From Paraburkholderia hospita (GTDB taxonomy: Bacteria > Pseudomonadota > Gammaproteobacteria > Burkholderiales > Burkholderiaceae), in assembly GCF_002902965.1 (NCBI RefSeq), contig NZ_CP026106.1, positions 2,480,001-2,544,000 on the forward strand: 64,000 bases of DNA, in the 5' to 3' direction. Position numbers and translations under genes: made by a program. The notes beneath the pieces are model-generated. The model was not told the origin of the DNA. It ran no database searches and saw nothing but the letters and a program-made list of their open reading frames with translations. Positions 16,512 through 24,761 of this stretch are shown here, in pieces. Each line of letters opens with the position of its first letter. The stretch's first letter is position 1.

Positions 16512-17891
16512 TCAGCCCGCGCGCGGGTCGAGCGCGACGGCTGCGTGTTCGTCCTGCGAGCGCGGGCGGCGCTCGCCGCAGAACGCGAATGCAAGCACGG
16601 CGCTCATCAGCATGAAGACGCCGACCACGAACATCGGCGCGTGATACGAGCCCGTCGCGTCCTTCAGCGCGCCTGTCACGTACGGCGCGACGAAGCCCGC
16701 CAGATTGCCGACCGTGTTGATCAGCGCGATGCCCGCGGCGGCTGCCGCACCCGACAGAAAGCGCGCGGGCAATGCCCAGAAGTTCGGCAGCGCCGAGAAG
16801 ATCGCGCAGGCCGTGATCGTGATGACGGCGATGGCCGTCGACGGCGACTTCATGTAAAGGGCGAGCGGAATGCTGAGCGCGCCGACCAGCGCCGGAATGC
16901 CGATGTGCCATGCGCGCACGCCGTGCTTCGTCGCGTTGCGGCTCCAGAGGAACAGCACGATCGCGGCAGGCAGATAGGGAATCGCTGTGATCAGCCCTTT
17001 CTGGAACACGTTGAACTGCGAGCCGAACTGCGTCTGGAAGCCGCCGATGATGGTCGGCAGGAAAAACGCGAGCGCATAGAGACCGTAGATCAGGCCGAAG
17101 TACATCAGCGAGAACAACCAGACGCGGCCGCTCGTCAATGCGGCGCCTGCGCGATGGCGATGCTGCGACGAACCGGCTGCGCGCTGGCGCTGCTCGGCTT
17201 CGAGTTCCGCGGTGAGCCACGCCTGCTCGTCGGCAGTGAGCCAGCGCGCCTGCGACGGCCGGTCGCTCAGATAGAACCACGCGACGATGCCGACGACGAT
17301 CGCAGGAATCGCGACGCCGAGGAACATCACGCGCCAGCCGGCCAGGCCGAACAGTCCATGCGCTTCGATCAGCAGCGCGGCAAACGGCGCGCCGATCACG
17401 ATCGTCAGCGGCTGCGCGAGATAGAACAGCGCGAGGATATGGCTGCGATGGCGCTGCGGCACCCACATGCTCAGGAACAGGATCGCACCGGGAAAGAAGC
17501 CCGCTTCCGCCACACCCAGCAGAAAGCGCAACCCATACAGCCCCGGCACGCTGCTCACCCACGTGAAGAGCAACGCGACGATGCCCCACGTCACCATGAT
17601 TCGCGCGAGCCAGCGGCGCGCACCAAACTTGTGCAACGCGAGGTTGCTCGGCACTTCGAGAAAGATGTAGCCGATGAAAAACACGCCCGCCGCGAAACCG
17701 AACTGGGCGGCGTCCAGCCCCAGATCCTTCGTCATGCCGTTCGGTCCAGCGAACGAGATCGCCGTGCGATCGAGGAAGTTGATGAAGAACATCAGCGCGA
17801 CGAACGGCACGAGGCGCAGCGAAACCTTGCGGATGGTCGAGCGCTCAAGTTGGCTCGGGCTTGCCTGTTCGGCGTGCGGGGCAGTTTGCAT
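16512..17891 (-). CDS. MFS permease (anion:cation symporter family), probable sugar-acid importer
   Basis: 459 residues from ATG 17889-17891, with GGAGGAG about 7 nt upstream. Twelve membrane segments, the FINFLDRTAISFAGPNGMTKD opening and LGVAEAGFFPGAILFLSMW segment are typical of the ACS subfamily that carries galactonate, tartrate, phthalate and similar acids; a polar loop rich in Glu, Arg and Gln occurs near residues 215-250. First gene of the apnO-oiaX-oiaK operon, so D-apionate or a related acid is the likely substrate (inference). The putative GntR operator at 17954 lies 63 bp upstream. Confidence 0.9.
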   Translation of the reverse strand: MQTAPHAEQASPSQLERSTIRKVSLRLVPFVALMFFINFLDRTAISFAGPNGMTKDLGLDAAQFGFAAGVFFIGYIFLEVPSNLALHKFGARRWLARIMVTWGIVALLFTWVSSVPGLYGLRFLLGVAEAGFFPGAILFLSMWVPQRHRSHILALFYLAQPLTIVIGAPFAALLIEAHGLFGLAGWRVMFLGVAIPAIVVGIVAWFYLSDRPSQARWLTADEQAWLTAELEAEQRQRAAGSSQHRHRAGAALTSGRVWLFSLMYFGLIYGLYALAFFLPTIIGGFQTQFGSQFNVFQKGLITAIPYLPAAIVLFLWSRNATKHGVRAWHIGIPALVGALSIPLALYMKSPSTAIAVITITACAIFSALPNFWALPARFLSGAAAAAGIALINTVGNLAGFVAPYVTGALKDATGSYHAPMFVVGVFMLMSAVLAFAFCGERRPRSQDEHAAVALDPRAG

Positions 17892-17953
17892 TGCGTCTCC
17901 TCCGATGGGTCTCGTGGCTCTGCGCTATTGCACAGATCACTCATGTTGTGTGC

Positions 17954-17972
17954 TGGTGTGATGAGTAGACCA
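17954..17972. promoter_or_regulatory. putative GntR operator, copy 2
   Basis: TGGTGTGATGAGTAGACCA, with the same TGGT/ACCA arms and 11-bp spacing as the element at 12876-12894, 63 bp upstream of the permease start. Fifteen of nineteen positions agree with copy 1. A minus-strand -10-like TAATCT lies just upstream (about 17975-17980), so a bound repressor would block initiation. Confidence 0.6.
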
Positions 17973-18186
17973 TCTAGATTAAAAAAGCGGCACTGGGTTT
18001 ACTACCAACACCTTTCAGCAGTTCATTGGCGCGTCGTGCGCCTTCGTTATGGGCGCGCGGCGGCGTCGTTCGTGATTTGCGTGCGGGCGCGTGCAGGGGA
18101 ACGCAATTGGGTTCCGGAAAATGAACCAACTAGCATCTACTTTGGCCGGATTCCCGGGTTTGGAACCGGTTTCATTGGCAGCAAAA

Positions 18187-18210
18187 AAAATGACCCCGAA
18201 GGGTCATTTT
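18187..18210. terminator. strong bidirectional terminator downstream of the cold-shock gene
   Basis: AAAATGACCC (18187-18196), loop CGAA, GGGTCATTTT (18201-18210): a perfect 10-bp stem with A-run and T-run on the two sides, so it can end transcription from either strand. It follows the minus-strand csp gene by 18 bp. The stretch 17973-18186 between it and the permease operator contains no gene that I can support. Confidence 0.9.
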
Positions 18211-18228
18211 TCTAATACTGGAAACGCT

Positions 18229-18432
18229 TTACGCCGGCTGGATGTTCGCAGCCTGCTTGCCCTTCGGGCCCTGCTTCACTTCAAACGTCACTTTCTGGTT
18301 TTCCTGGAGCGATTTGAAGCCGCTCGACTGGATTTCCGAAAAATGTGCAAACAGGTCTTCACCGCCGCCATCCGGCGTGATGAAACCAAAACCCTTTGCA
18401 TCGTTGAACCACTTCACCGTACCTGTTGCCAT
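18229..18432 (-). CDS. cold-shock protein, CspA family
   Basis: 67 residues, the standard length. Both RNA-binding motifs are intact: [11 protein letters not shown] (RNP1-like) and DLFAHFSEI (RNP2-like), with [10 protein letters not shown] at the start and [13 protein letters not shown] near the end. Known role: a beta-barrel single-stranded nucleic-acid chaperone that melts mRNA structure in the cytoplasm, often induced by cold or growth phase. It is monocistronic, with the strong terminator at 18187-18210 just behind it. The roughly 290-bp upstream region (18433-18724) holds no other gene and is long enough for the structured leader usual in csp genes. Which paralogue this is cannot be told from sequence. 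Confidence 0.95.
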   Translation of the reverse strand: MATGTVKWFNDAKGFGFITPDGGGEDLFAHFSEIQSSGFKSLQENQKVTFEVKQGPKGKQAANIQPA

Positions 18433-18724
18433 TTTGCAAGATTCCCAAAATTAATATTGCGCGTCGGTGGCGCTCCGCCAGCCGTGCGATGCACTTTTTA
18501 ACATGGAGTCGTGGTTCCTCACAATCAGCATTTTTGCTTGGGGCCGGCTGGCACAACTGGAAACCCGCTGACGGCGCGCGATCTCGATCGCCTACCCTTT
18601 CATCGGCGCCCGTCCCGAGACCGTCCACCCGTGGGCATCAGCGCGATGTCGCCGCTCTCGAGCACCGGTTTGAGCTGGAAAATCGAAGCGGCTGTTCGAC
18701 GCTAGAGCGACAAGTTTGACCAGA

Positions 18725-19783
18725 TTATTTTCTACCGCCTTCGTCGGGTTTCATCGAGCATCCGTCTTCGTCCCGTTGCCCGCCTCGCCCCGACCGGAAG
18801 GCGATCCCTGCGGAGTTGGCTGGACCGGGCGTGGAGTCCTCGATGACTTGAGACGGCGCCACATTGCCCCTTGCTCCCGGCGCGAACGCGAGAATGCGCA
18901 GGTTCGGTTGGGCAACGAAGAGCCGTCCATCCGGTGAGACGGTGATCCTGTTACCCGGGAACGCCAAAACTTGGCCGATGATTCCCGTGGATGGACCGCT
19001 GATTGTCCGTATCGGTCGCACGTCGCCATTCGCCTTGGCGGCGAAAACGCTCACCTGGGTCTGGGTCGCATCCGCAGTCGTGTTGTAGACGAATAATTCG
19101 TCCGTACGAGGATCGACAGCGATCGACGTGGCGATCTGTGAGAAAAAAACATCGCGGCCCGGAAACAGGCCGGTTTTGGGACCTGTGAGGCTGCGCAGAA
19201 GCGGCGGCGCGGTCACACTTCGGCTCGTGCCGAACGTGTCGATGATCACCGTTCCCTGTATGTCATAACCCGCGATCAGCAGATTGTCGTCGCCGTCGAT
19301 CGCGATGCTCTGGTACTGGGTGATGTTCGGATCGGTAATACGGACCGGATTGGGTATCGGCCCGGAGCTATTGACGGGAACGACCATCACGCCCGCCGTC
19401 GAGGGGCGAACGCTCAGGACGAAATCGTTAAGGCGGGCGTCTACCGCGATACCGGGCAGGTCATTTGTCATCCCCGGCATGAACGAGCGACCAGGCGCTT
19501 GATTGCCCTCTGCCTTCCGCGGAAAGATGTCGACGGTGTCATTGCCAAACTGCGCTACATGAAAGGCGTCCTTCCTGTCGATCACCGTCGCCCCGGCCGA
19601 CATCAGGGTGGTGAGTGGCCCTTGCAGCACCTGGCAGGGTTCGGTCGCTCCGTTGGCGCGCGCTGAGTAACCGCGAATCTGATCACCGAGCGCGAGAAAG
19701 ACGGCGTCGTGGGAGCAGACAGCGTGCGCCAGTTGGACCCCGAAAACCATACTGGCGACGACGACACATAGCGCGGGTTTCAT
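18725..19783 (-). CDS. exported beta-propeller (NHL/SMP-30-like) protein
   Basis: 352 residues from ATG 19781-19783; GGAGG sits 5 nt upstream, and the start is followed by a signal peptide (MKPALCVVVASMVFGVQLAHA, cut after Ala21). The mature chain is a series of blades with repeated SIAIDGDDNLLIAGY-, GIAVDARLNDFVLSV- and ITVSPDGRLFVAQP-like segments, characteristic of six- or seven-bladed propellers of NHL/SMP-30 type. The C-terminus is short and charged (Glu, Asp, Arg, Lys). Function unknown; such proteins are structural or bind ligands in the periplasm and no enzyme motif is recognised. It appears monocistronic. Confidence 0.75.
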   Translation of the reverse strand: MKPALCVVVASMVFGVQLAHAVCSHDAVFLALGDQIRGYSARANGATEPCQVLQGPLTTLMSAGATVIDRKDAFHVAQFGNDTVDIFPRKAEGNQAPGRSFMPGMTNDLPGIAVDARLNDFVLSVRPSTAGVMVVPVNSSGPIPNPVRITDPNITQYQSIAIDGDDNLLIAGYDIQGTVIIDTFGTSRSVTAPPLLRSLTGPKTGLFPGRDVFFSQIATSIAVDPRTDELFVYNTTADATQTQVSVFAAKANGDVRPIRTISGPSTGIIGQVLAFPGNRITVSPDGRLFVAQPNLRILAFAPGARGNVAPSQVIEDSTPGPANSAGIAFRSGRGGQRDEDGCSMKPDEGGRK

Positions 19784-20097
19784 GCACGCCTCCTTGGTCA
19801 TATCGAGCGAATGCGCCGATAAAGCATAGACGCCTGCCGGAAACCCAAGGAGCTTCCGCCAGTTGGAACCTGTGTTTTGGCGGGCGATGCAAGGGAACAC
19901 CCGTCGATATCGAACGGTGATGGCCCTATGCCGTACATGGATGGCCGATTTTTTTAACGCGTGAGGCTCGTTCCAAGCCCAACAACGATCGGCCGGAATG
20001 CCTGTCTGAGCGGCTCAAATTGGCCGCTCGCAGCCTCCCCACCTGAACAAGGGCCCTCTATCGGGGCGTTCAAGGCAGTTTTGACAGTCAGCGGAAA
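19784..20097. other. gene-free stretch of 314 bases
   Basis: Upstream region of the propeller gene. No convincing reading frame, hairpin or repeat was seen. It should hold that gene's promoter. Confidence 0.4.
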
Positions 20098-20499
20098 CTA
20101 TCCGAAAACCCGTACCCAGGCCGCCCGGATTCGCCGCGCCCGATCTTCAAAGAGATATGAGGCGGCCAGCGCGAGCAGACCGGAAACGACGCCCGTCGCA
20201 ACGTGCTCGACAACAGGAAGCCGGTAGTGACTCGTATGCGAGAAAGCGTCGCCTAAGGCCGTCAGACAGCCGACGATCAGCGCATTGCCGTATCGATGCG
20301 AGTAGAGTTTCGCGGCTGGCGTGAACGTCAACAGTACCGCGAGGACCCCGGTGAGCAGTCCCGTCTGGAGTGCAATCGTCCAGTGGACAAGGCTCAAGAC
20401 GTTGCCCCAACTCCCCGGCATGCAGGTCATGCACGCGCTGGTGGGCTGCCAGAAACGCTGGGCAAACAGGCGCATCCGGCGTTTCCATTCACTTGACAT
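20098..20499 (-). CDS. small multi-pass membrane protein of unknown family
   Basis: 133 residues from ATG 20497-20499, with GGAG 8 nt upstream. Hydrophobic segments at about residues 32-62 (VLSLVHWTIALQTGLLTGVL), 70-90 (GNALIVGCLTALGDAF) and 95-118 (VATGVVSGLLALAASYLF) predict three membrane helices. The N-terminus is basic with two nearby cysteines in SACMTCMPGSWG, and the C-terminus is Arg-rich. I do not recognise the family. It lies alone, with no operon partner in the same direction within 300 bases. Confidence 0.65.
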   Translation of the reverse strand: MSSEWKRRMRLFAQRFWQPTSACMTCMPGSWGNVLSLVHWTIALQTGLLTGVLAVLLTFTPAAKLYSHRYGNALIVGCLTALGDAFSHTSHYRLPVVEHVATGVVSGLLALAASYLFEDRARRIRAAWVRVFG

Positions 20500-20974
20500 G
20501 ATGCGCTCCCCGTCATGGATGCACGGAACGCGCGCCCGAGGGAATCAGGATCCAAAGAGCAGCGTATCCACGGTGGAATCATACCTCGCGACCAGATCTA
20601 CGCCCCGTTCACGTGGGGCGGCAACTCGAAGGCTGCACGACCGGCATCGCCCAGCTGTCTTGGTGCAGACCTACCCACATGATCGTGTCGTAAATGCTGC
20701 GTTGCGCTTTGTTAGTCGGATACCGGGATCGCTTATAGTCGGATATGGTAATTCATATGGATTCCATACCATTACGACGCAAATTAACCAAAACAAAGCC
20801 CCGATTTTGTCGGCAATCCGCAGAACCATTCCGCATGAACCGGCTGGTGTGTTCTTGCGTAGCTAGCTGGCAGGGAGCCTGCCGAATTGGCATACGGTAG
20901 GGATTTCACCAAGTATTCGCGAACCGACTGCTGTGCGACGCTATGTCTCAGTGCCATTCCTCATGGAGACAGGC
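20500..20974. other. gene-free, AT-rich stretch of 475 bases with repeats
   Basis: No gene is supported. A direct repeat TAGTCGGATA occurs at 20713-20722 and 20736-20745, 23 bp apart. Immediately after come nested inverted repeats: ATGGTA (20745-20750) with TACCAT (20767-20772), and inside it TATGG (20756-20760) with CCATA (20764-20768). This looks like a regulated promoter for the gene at 20975 or a decayed boundary; neither can be proved here. Confidence 0.4.
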
Positions 20975-21241
20975 ATGCAATCTGAGACACACAAGAAAGC
21001 AGCAGTCGGAGCTTTTCTTAATCGGTCGGCTCTGTTCCTGCTGATGTTGCCAGTTGCCTTCTTTCTCTGGGCACTCCACGCCTACCCGCCTCACGAAGCA
21101 TGTTGGCTCGGCGTCGCCTCTGCCATCTATGTCTGGCCTGTGGCTGGAATCCTCTTTGTCGTCGCCGCAGGCTTTCACGTCGGCTCCACCAGTCGACGAC
21201 TGGGAACGGCCGGCGAATTGCGGAAGGCGCACGGGCACTAG
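20975..21241 (+). CDS. small two-helix membrane protein, hypothetical
   Basis: 88 residues from ATG 20975, preferred over upstream in-frame starts because GGAG lies 8 nt upstream. Residues about 17-34 (ALFLLMLPVAFFLWAL) and 44-66 (LGVASAIYVWPVAGILFVVA) are hydrophobic and should span the membrane. The ends are polar and basic (SETHKKAA at the start, STSRRLGTAGELRKAHGH at the end). I do not recognise the family and there is no operon partner. Its composition is coding-like, but without homologues in view this remains a moderate call. Confidence 0.5.
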   Translation: MQSETHKKAAVGAFLNRSALFLLMLPVAFFLWALHAYPPHEACWLGVASAIYVWPVAGILFVVAAGFHVGSTSRRLGTAGELRKAHGH

Positions 21242-21457
21242 CTCCCGGCGGTGACGGGTGCGATGTACGCGACGGCCTCGGCAGAGACCTCGTCGATGAC
21301 GAGGTTCGTCAGGCGGAAATCGGTGCAGTCCAGCAAGGGCGCGCATACCGGCGTTCACGGAAGATGCGCAGAAAAATAGCAAGCTGGTCTGTGACGGGTC
21401 GTGTCTCCGTTACCCCTTCCACTGATCATGCCTTCGCGGCACGGTCTCTGAAAACAC

Positions 21458-21499
21458 AACGCCCCAGAGTCTCCTTTATAGGAGGCTCGGGGCGTTTTT
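21458..21499. terminator. strong factor-independent terminator
   Basis: AACGCCCC (21458-21465) pairs with GGGGCGTT, with inner arms AGAG/CTC and CTCCT/AGGAG around loop TTAT, followed by a T-run ending at 21499. It stands just past the end of the minus-strand RNase-like gene (stop at 21512) but its T-run is on the plus strand, so it best ends plus-strand transcription from 20975; the A-rich left side gives weaker function on the minus strand. Confidence 0.85.
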
Positions 21500-21511
21500 A
21501 ATTGGCGCAAC

Positions 21512-21982
21512 TTATTCTGCAATGCGTTTGAAACTGGCGTAGTAATCCTCGGTGTAGTAGCAGTCGCTGGTCTGCTTGCGCGGTCCACCACATACGATGC
21601 GGCGTTGCCCGCGATCCGTTGAGCCAGGCGTGCGAACCGTGTATGCGTGGTAATAGCCGCGCGGATGCTCCGGCAGCAATGCCGCGCTGTTGCGGAACAA
21701 GACGCCGTCCTCGCTAAAAGGGAAACGGCCGCCCGCTTTGATCAGACGCAGTGTTTCGGCTGCTTCCGCCGGCAACTGCGCCTTAGTGACGACGGCCGGC
21801 GCGCTCGGCGCCGGCGCGCCCGATGCAGCCGTTGTGCCGCTCGCGGCCTGCCCAGGCTGACTCGCCGCCTGACTCGCGGAGGCGCCCGATTCCTGAGTAC
21901 CACTTCCCGATCCGTCCTTGCCGCATCCGCCGAGGATCGCGTTCAAGGCGAGGATGCAGGAGAAAGCCCACGCTCGCTTCAC
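21512..21982 (-). CDS. barnase/RNase Sa-family lipoprotein with substituted catalytic residues
   Basis: 156 residues. The N-terminus is a lipoprotein-like signal (LALNAILGGC, Cys20), followed by a Ser/Ala/Gly/Pro-rich linker to about residue 65 and a guanyl-specific ribonuclease domain of the RNase Sa type (LPAEAAETLRLI, FPFSEDGVLFRN, RGQRRIVCGG). In RNase Sa the general base Glu54 sits in HEYTV and the general acid His85 in GDHYA. Here the same places read HAYTV (Ala113, codon 21644-21646) and EDYYA (Tyr147, codon 21542-21544), each one base from the catalytic codon. The RR pair is kept. The protein is therefore probably not an active RNase. No barstar-type inhibitor gene lies next to it. 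Confidence 0.8.
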   Translation of the reverse strand: MKRAWAFSCILALNAILGGCGKDGSGSGTQESGASASQAASQPGQAASGTTAASGAPAPSAPAVVTKAQLPAEAAETLRLIKAGGRFPFSEDGVLFRNSAALLPEHPRGYYHAYTVRTPGSTDRGQRRIVCGGPRKQTSDCYYTEDYYASFKRIAE

Positions 21983-22285
21983 GAAATGGTTGTCTCCGGG
22001 TTGACTGGCATTCGACGTTCACGAACGATTCAAGGGTATCGCTAATGGCAGAGCGAATCAATGTTCGGCCGGAAATAGGCGTTTCTTACCCGGCAACCGG
22101 GCTGATGCGCGCTTCACGGTGTTCGAGAAGCAGGCAAATCAAGCAGATCGCGATGAAGCTTCGAAGGGTGCATTGCTCCCTCGCCCGCGTCCAGATCAGC
22201 AATCGATCCGACGGGGAAGCTCGCGCCAGCATTGGCTACGCAGCGCAGCGCCAGTGACCTTGACAGCATGTGGTTTCCTAAAGGC
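21983..22285. other. gene-free stretch of 303 bases
   Basis: Upstream of the RNase-like gene and downstream of the exported protein at 22286. Short frames exist but none has a ribosome binding site or family likeness. Confidence 0.35.
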
Positions 22286-23041
22286 TTATGGCTCAACCGG
22301 AACATCCCGGTCGTCGCCCATCCCGTGATACCCACCTTGAAATATGACAGTCACGTTGCGGGGGTTGTCTGCACGATAGACGTTGGCATAGATGGGGGTC
22401 GCCACGATGCCCGCGCCGCAATCGAATTTCAGATCCTTGTCGATTTGTCCACTTTTGATATTGATAAGACGCAGGCGGACCATCGACAACGAACAATCCA
22501 TCGAAGACTGGTACACACCCAGCAACAGATGGTTTTTCGTGTGATGCCACATCGGTATTTCGACAACACCGACCACTCGGGGTGTTTCGAGGCCGGTATC
22601 GTTGAGACTGCCGACTTGATGCAGCGCGATCGGCAGGATTTTTTTGCCATCTCGCCACTCCCCCGATGCCTTCGTATCGCTGATTTTTAACGCAATAGGG
22701 CAAGGAACAGGGTGGCTCGGCGAAGCGGCAGGCACCGTTGGCGAATCACCAAACGAAACAGGCTCTACTGCTTCGCATAACTGCATCTCTCCATTGGGTT
22801 GGCGTTTACCTTGCAATGGAATGGGAACGCGATGGGCATCGTAGTAGTAACTGCCATCGACGCGCCACTGACCAGACTCATTTCGGTTGATGTCATCGTA
22901 GGTCTGTAACGACACATGAACAGGGAGGCTACCAATCGTGCCGGCATAGTTCCTGATCTCATACCACCCGGCATGGGCCGACGAAGCGGTGAACAAAATC
23001 ACGCATAGGATCGAGCAAGAGAAATTTCGTTTGCGTTTCAT
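22286..23041 (-). CDS. exported protein of unknown function
   Basis: 251 residues. Residues 1-24 are a clear signal peptide (MKRKRNFSCSILCVILFTAS, cleavage near SAHA-GW). The mature part begins WYEIRNYAGTIGSLPVHVSL and contains a YYYDAHRVPIPLQGKR segment, with four cysteines in two pairs and no repeats. These resemble periplasmic 'hypothetical' proteins found scattered in Burkholderia accessory regions, but I recognise no domain. Codon use is less GC-biased than that of its catabolic neighbours elsewhere in the window. No partner gene lies in the same direction within reach, so function cannot be inferred from context. Confidence 0.65.
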   Translation of the reverse strand: MKRKRNFSCSILCVILFTASSAHAGWYEIRNYAGTIGSLPVHVSLQTYDDINRNESGQWRVDGSYYYDAHRVPIPLQGKRQPNGEMQLCEAVEPVSFGDSPTVPAASPSHPVPCPIALKISDTKASGEWRDGKKILPIALHQVGSLNDTGLETPRVVGVVEIPMWHHTKNHLLLGVYQSSMDCSLSMVRLRLINIKSGQIDKDLKFDCGAGIVATPIYANVYRADNPRNVTVIFQGGYHGMGDDRDVPVEP

Positions 23042-23257
23042 CGGTTATCTTCAGTTGTCGCCGATAAGTATGCCCGCGGACCGGTATCGGCCATTCGCAG
23101 CCGATTTACTCGATTACAAGCACGGCTGCCTTCCTTTCGCGCAATTACAAAACATCAAGTCTCACGCGAAGGTCCCGATAACCCGATTGTACGTCGCTAC
23201 CGTGCATTCGATTTTCGACCGTCCCTCCAAGCGCTGAACAAAGGAAGCATCAGCCCC

Positions 23258-23968
23258 ATGTCGCCTGATCCGATCAACACGAACACGTCAGTCACCACAC
23301 CGCCACCGCCCGAGCCTCCTCCATCAAAGGATGCATCGTCGACGGCCAGCACGTCCGACCGCAGTAACGATGCACTGATGGCAGCCCTCAAACGCACGTT
23401 GACGCGGCTCGGCATCGATGCATCAACGGGCTTGACCATCAGCGACAGCGTCAACGACAACTCCGACGCCTTGTCGTTACCCAGGCGCGTGAGTGCGTCG
23501 AGCGCATCACTGATCGCGGCGCTCTATCAGGCGCTCGAACTGCAGCAGTCAATTGCCCTGGCCAATGGCCTGAGCATACCGGGCAAAGAGACGAAGGACG
23601 CGCTTTCCGTCGTGACAGATATCCAGTCATCCAATTCGGCCGTAAATGGCTATCGCGATCTCGGCGCTCAGATTGCCGATCTGGCGAAGATGTCCGGTAC
23701 GGTGGCAAGCGACGACGATGCCGATACGGACGAATGGGGTTTCGATATTGACGATTCCGCAAACACCTCGAGCGCTGACACACAGCCGGGCGACCCAATG
23801 ACAGCCGCAATCGGACAATTGAATCAGGCGTTAAAGGATCATGTCGTGACGCTCGTGCAGAATGCAAACGCGAAAGTCTCGCTGGCTGCGGTACTCGACG
23901 GATTATCAGACGAGACGAAGGGAGTCCAGTGGCGGCCGCTTGGCGTGCTGATCGACGTGCAGGCGTAG
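23258..23968 (+). CDS. hypothetical Ser/Thr/Asp-rich protein
   Basis: 236 residues from ATG 23258, with AAAGGAAG 11 nt upstream. The first 35 residues are Pro/Ser/Thr-rich and low-complexity. Then come amphipathic helices (ALMAALKRTLTRLGID, ASLIAALYQALELQQSIAL, YRDLGAQIADLAKMSGTV), an acidic insert (SDDDADTDEWGFDIDDSAN) and a C-terminal helical pair ending VLIDVQA. It has no signal peptide, no cysteines and no recognised domain. The acidic, helix-rich build could suit a secreted or binding protein, but that is speculation. It stands alone. Confidence 0.6.
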   Translation: MSPDPINTNTSVTTPPPPEPPPSKDASSTASTSDRSNDALMAALKRTLTRLGIDASTGLTISDSVNDNSDALSLPRRVSASSASLIAALYQALELQQSIALANGLSIPGKETKDALSVVTDIQSSNSAVNGYRDLGAQIADLAKMSGTVASDDDADTDEWGFDIDDSANTSSADTQPGDPMTAAIGQLNQALKDHVVTLVQNANAKVSLAAVLDGLSDETKGVQWRPLGVLIDVQA

Positions 23969-24761
23969 TGCCCGATTAACGCCTCATGCCCGAGAGACAT
24001 GCCTGTACCCTGGAAGGGGCCGGCGCTGTATGCATCCGGACGCGGCAATCGAAGCCGCTCGCCACGGCCCTCCGGCGCGGATTTCATTCACGCGTGCTTC
24101 TGTCGAGGAATGCGATTCCCCCAGGAAATTCAACCAAATTACTTCCACTTCGAGAGGATTTCGACGTCAGAATCGACCTCCCTCACCCCGTCTGTTACCC
24201 ATATAGCTTCCGAAGTCAAACAGGTTTCAACCATAAATCTTCCATCGTCGCAGGCGCTCGCCATAAGGGGTTGCACGCGACCAACGTGAGCACCTTCGGG
24301 CGATCCCGCCCATGAACGCGCGAACCGACCGACTCAAGATCGGCCTGAGCTGACGTTCACGTGTCGCCGTTGGTAAGCCAGCTCAGGGTTGCTCTTTTGC
24401 CATTCTCACCGCCGCGACCGCGAATGTCAGCTCTCGCCGCAGTCGCATGAGTACTTGCGACCCGTTGCTGACTCGCTGATCCGTGAGAAGCGGACGCCCA
24501 CCAACCTCGCTGAAGGTGCACAATCGACCTGTAGATCGTGACACCCGAAAGCGGCCACTCGACGGTGTCGATGTCCATGATAGAACTCCATACGTACAGT
24601 TGACTCTGCACGTGTCCGCCGATGCGTGCATCGGGGTCCATCGGTCAATCGGGCATTATTGGCGGCCCGACACCGGACCTGGTGGCGTACGTCACCGGGA
24701 GATGATCGTGCAGATCTGGAGCGGTTCGTTTTGATCGAGCCTTGCAGCAAGGAGAGCAACC
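23969..24761. other. gene-poor stretch of 793 bases, perhaps with a decayed small gene
   Basis: No intact gene is supported. On the minus strand an ATG at about 24590 with GGAG 7 nt upstream reads MDIDTVEWPLSGVTIYR, but the coherent continuation (RLCTFSEVGGRPLL through LRRELTFAVAAVRMAKEQP, ending near 24383) is in the next frame. This suggests a small gene with a frameshift near 24530. Alternatively both are chance. The rest holds nothing I can name. Confidence 0.3.

Noticed and set aside
16545..18215. 556-codon plus-strand frame opposite the apionate permease
   Set aside because: Shadow of the MFS gene and promoter region; charged, repetitive composition and it runs through the terminator.
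18359..18628. 89-codon minus-strand frame overlapping the start of the csp gene
   Set aside because: It is the out-of-frame upstream leader of csp, with no family features.
21100..21512. barstar-type inhibitor gene beside the barnase-like protein
   Set aside because: Looked for on both strands on either side; no frame with barstar-like sequence was found.
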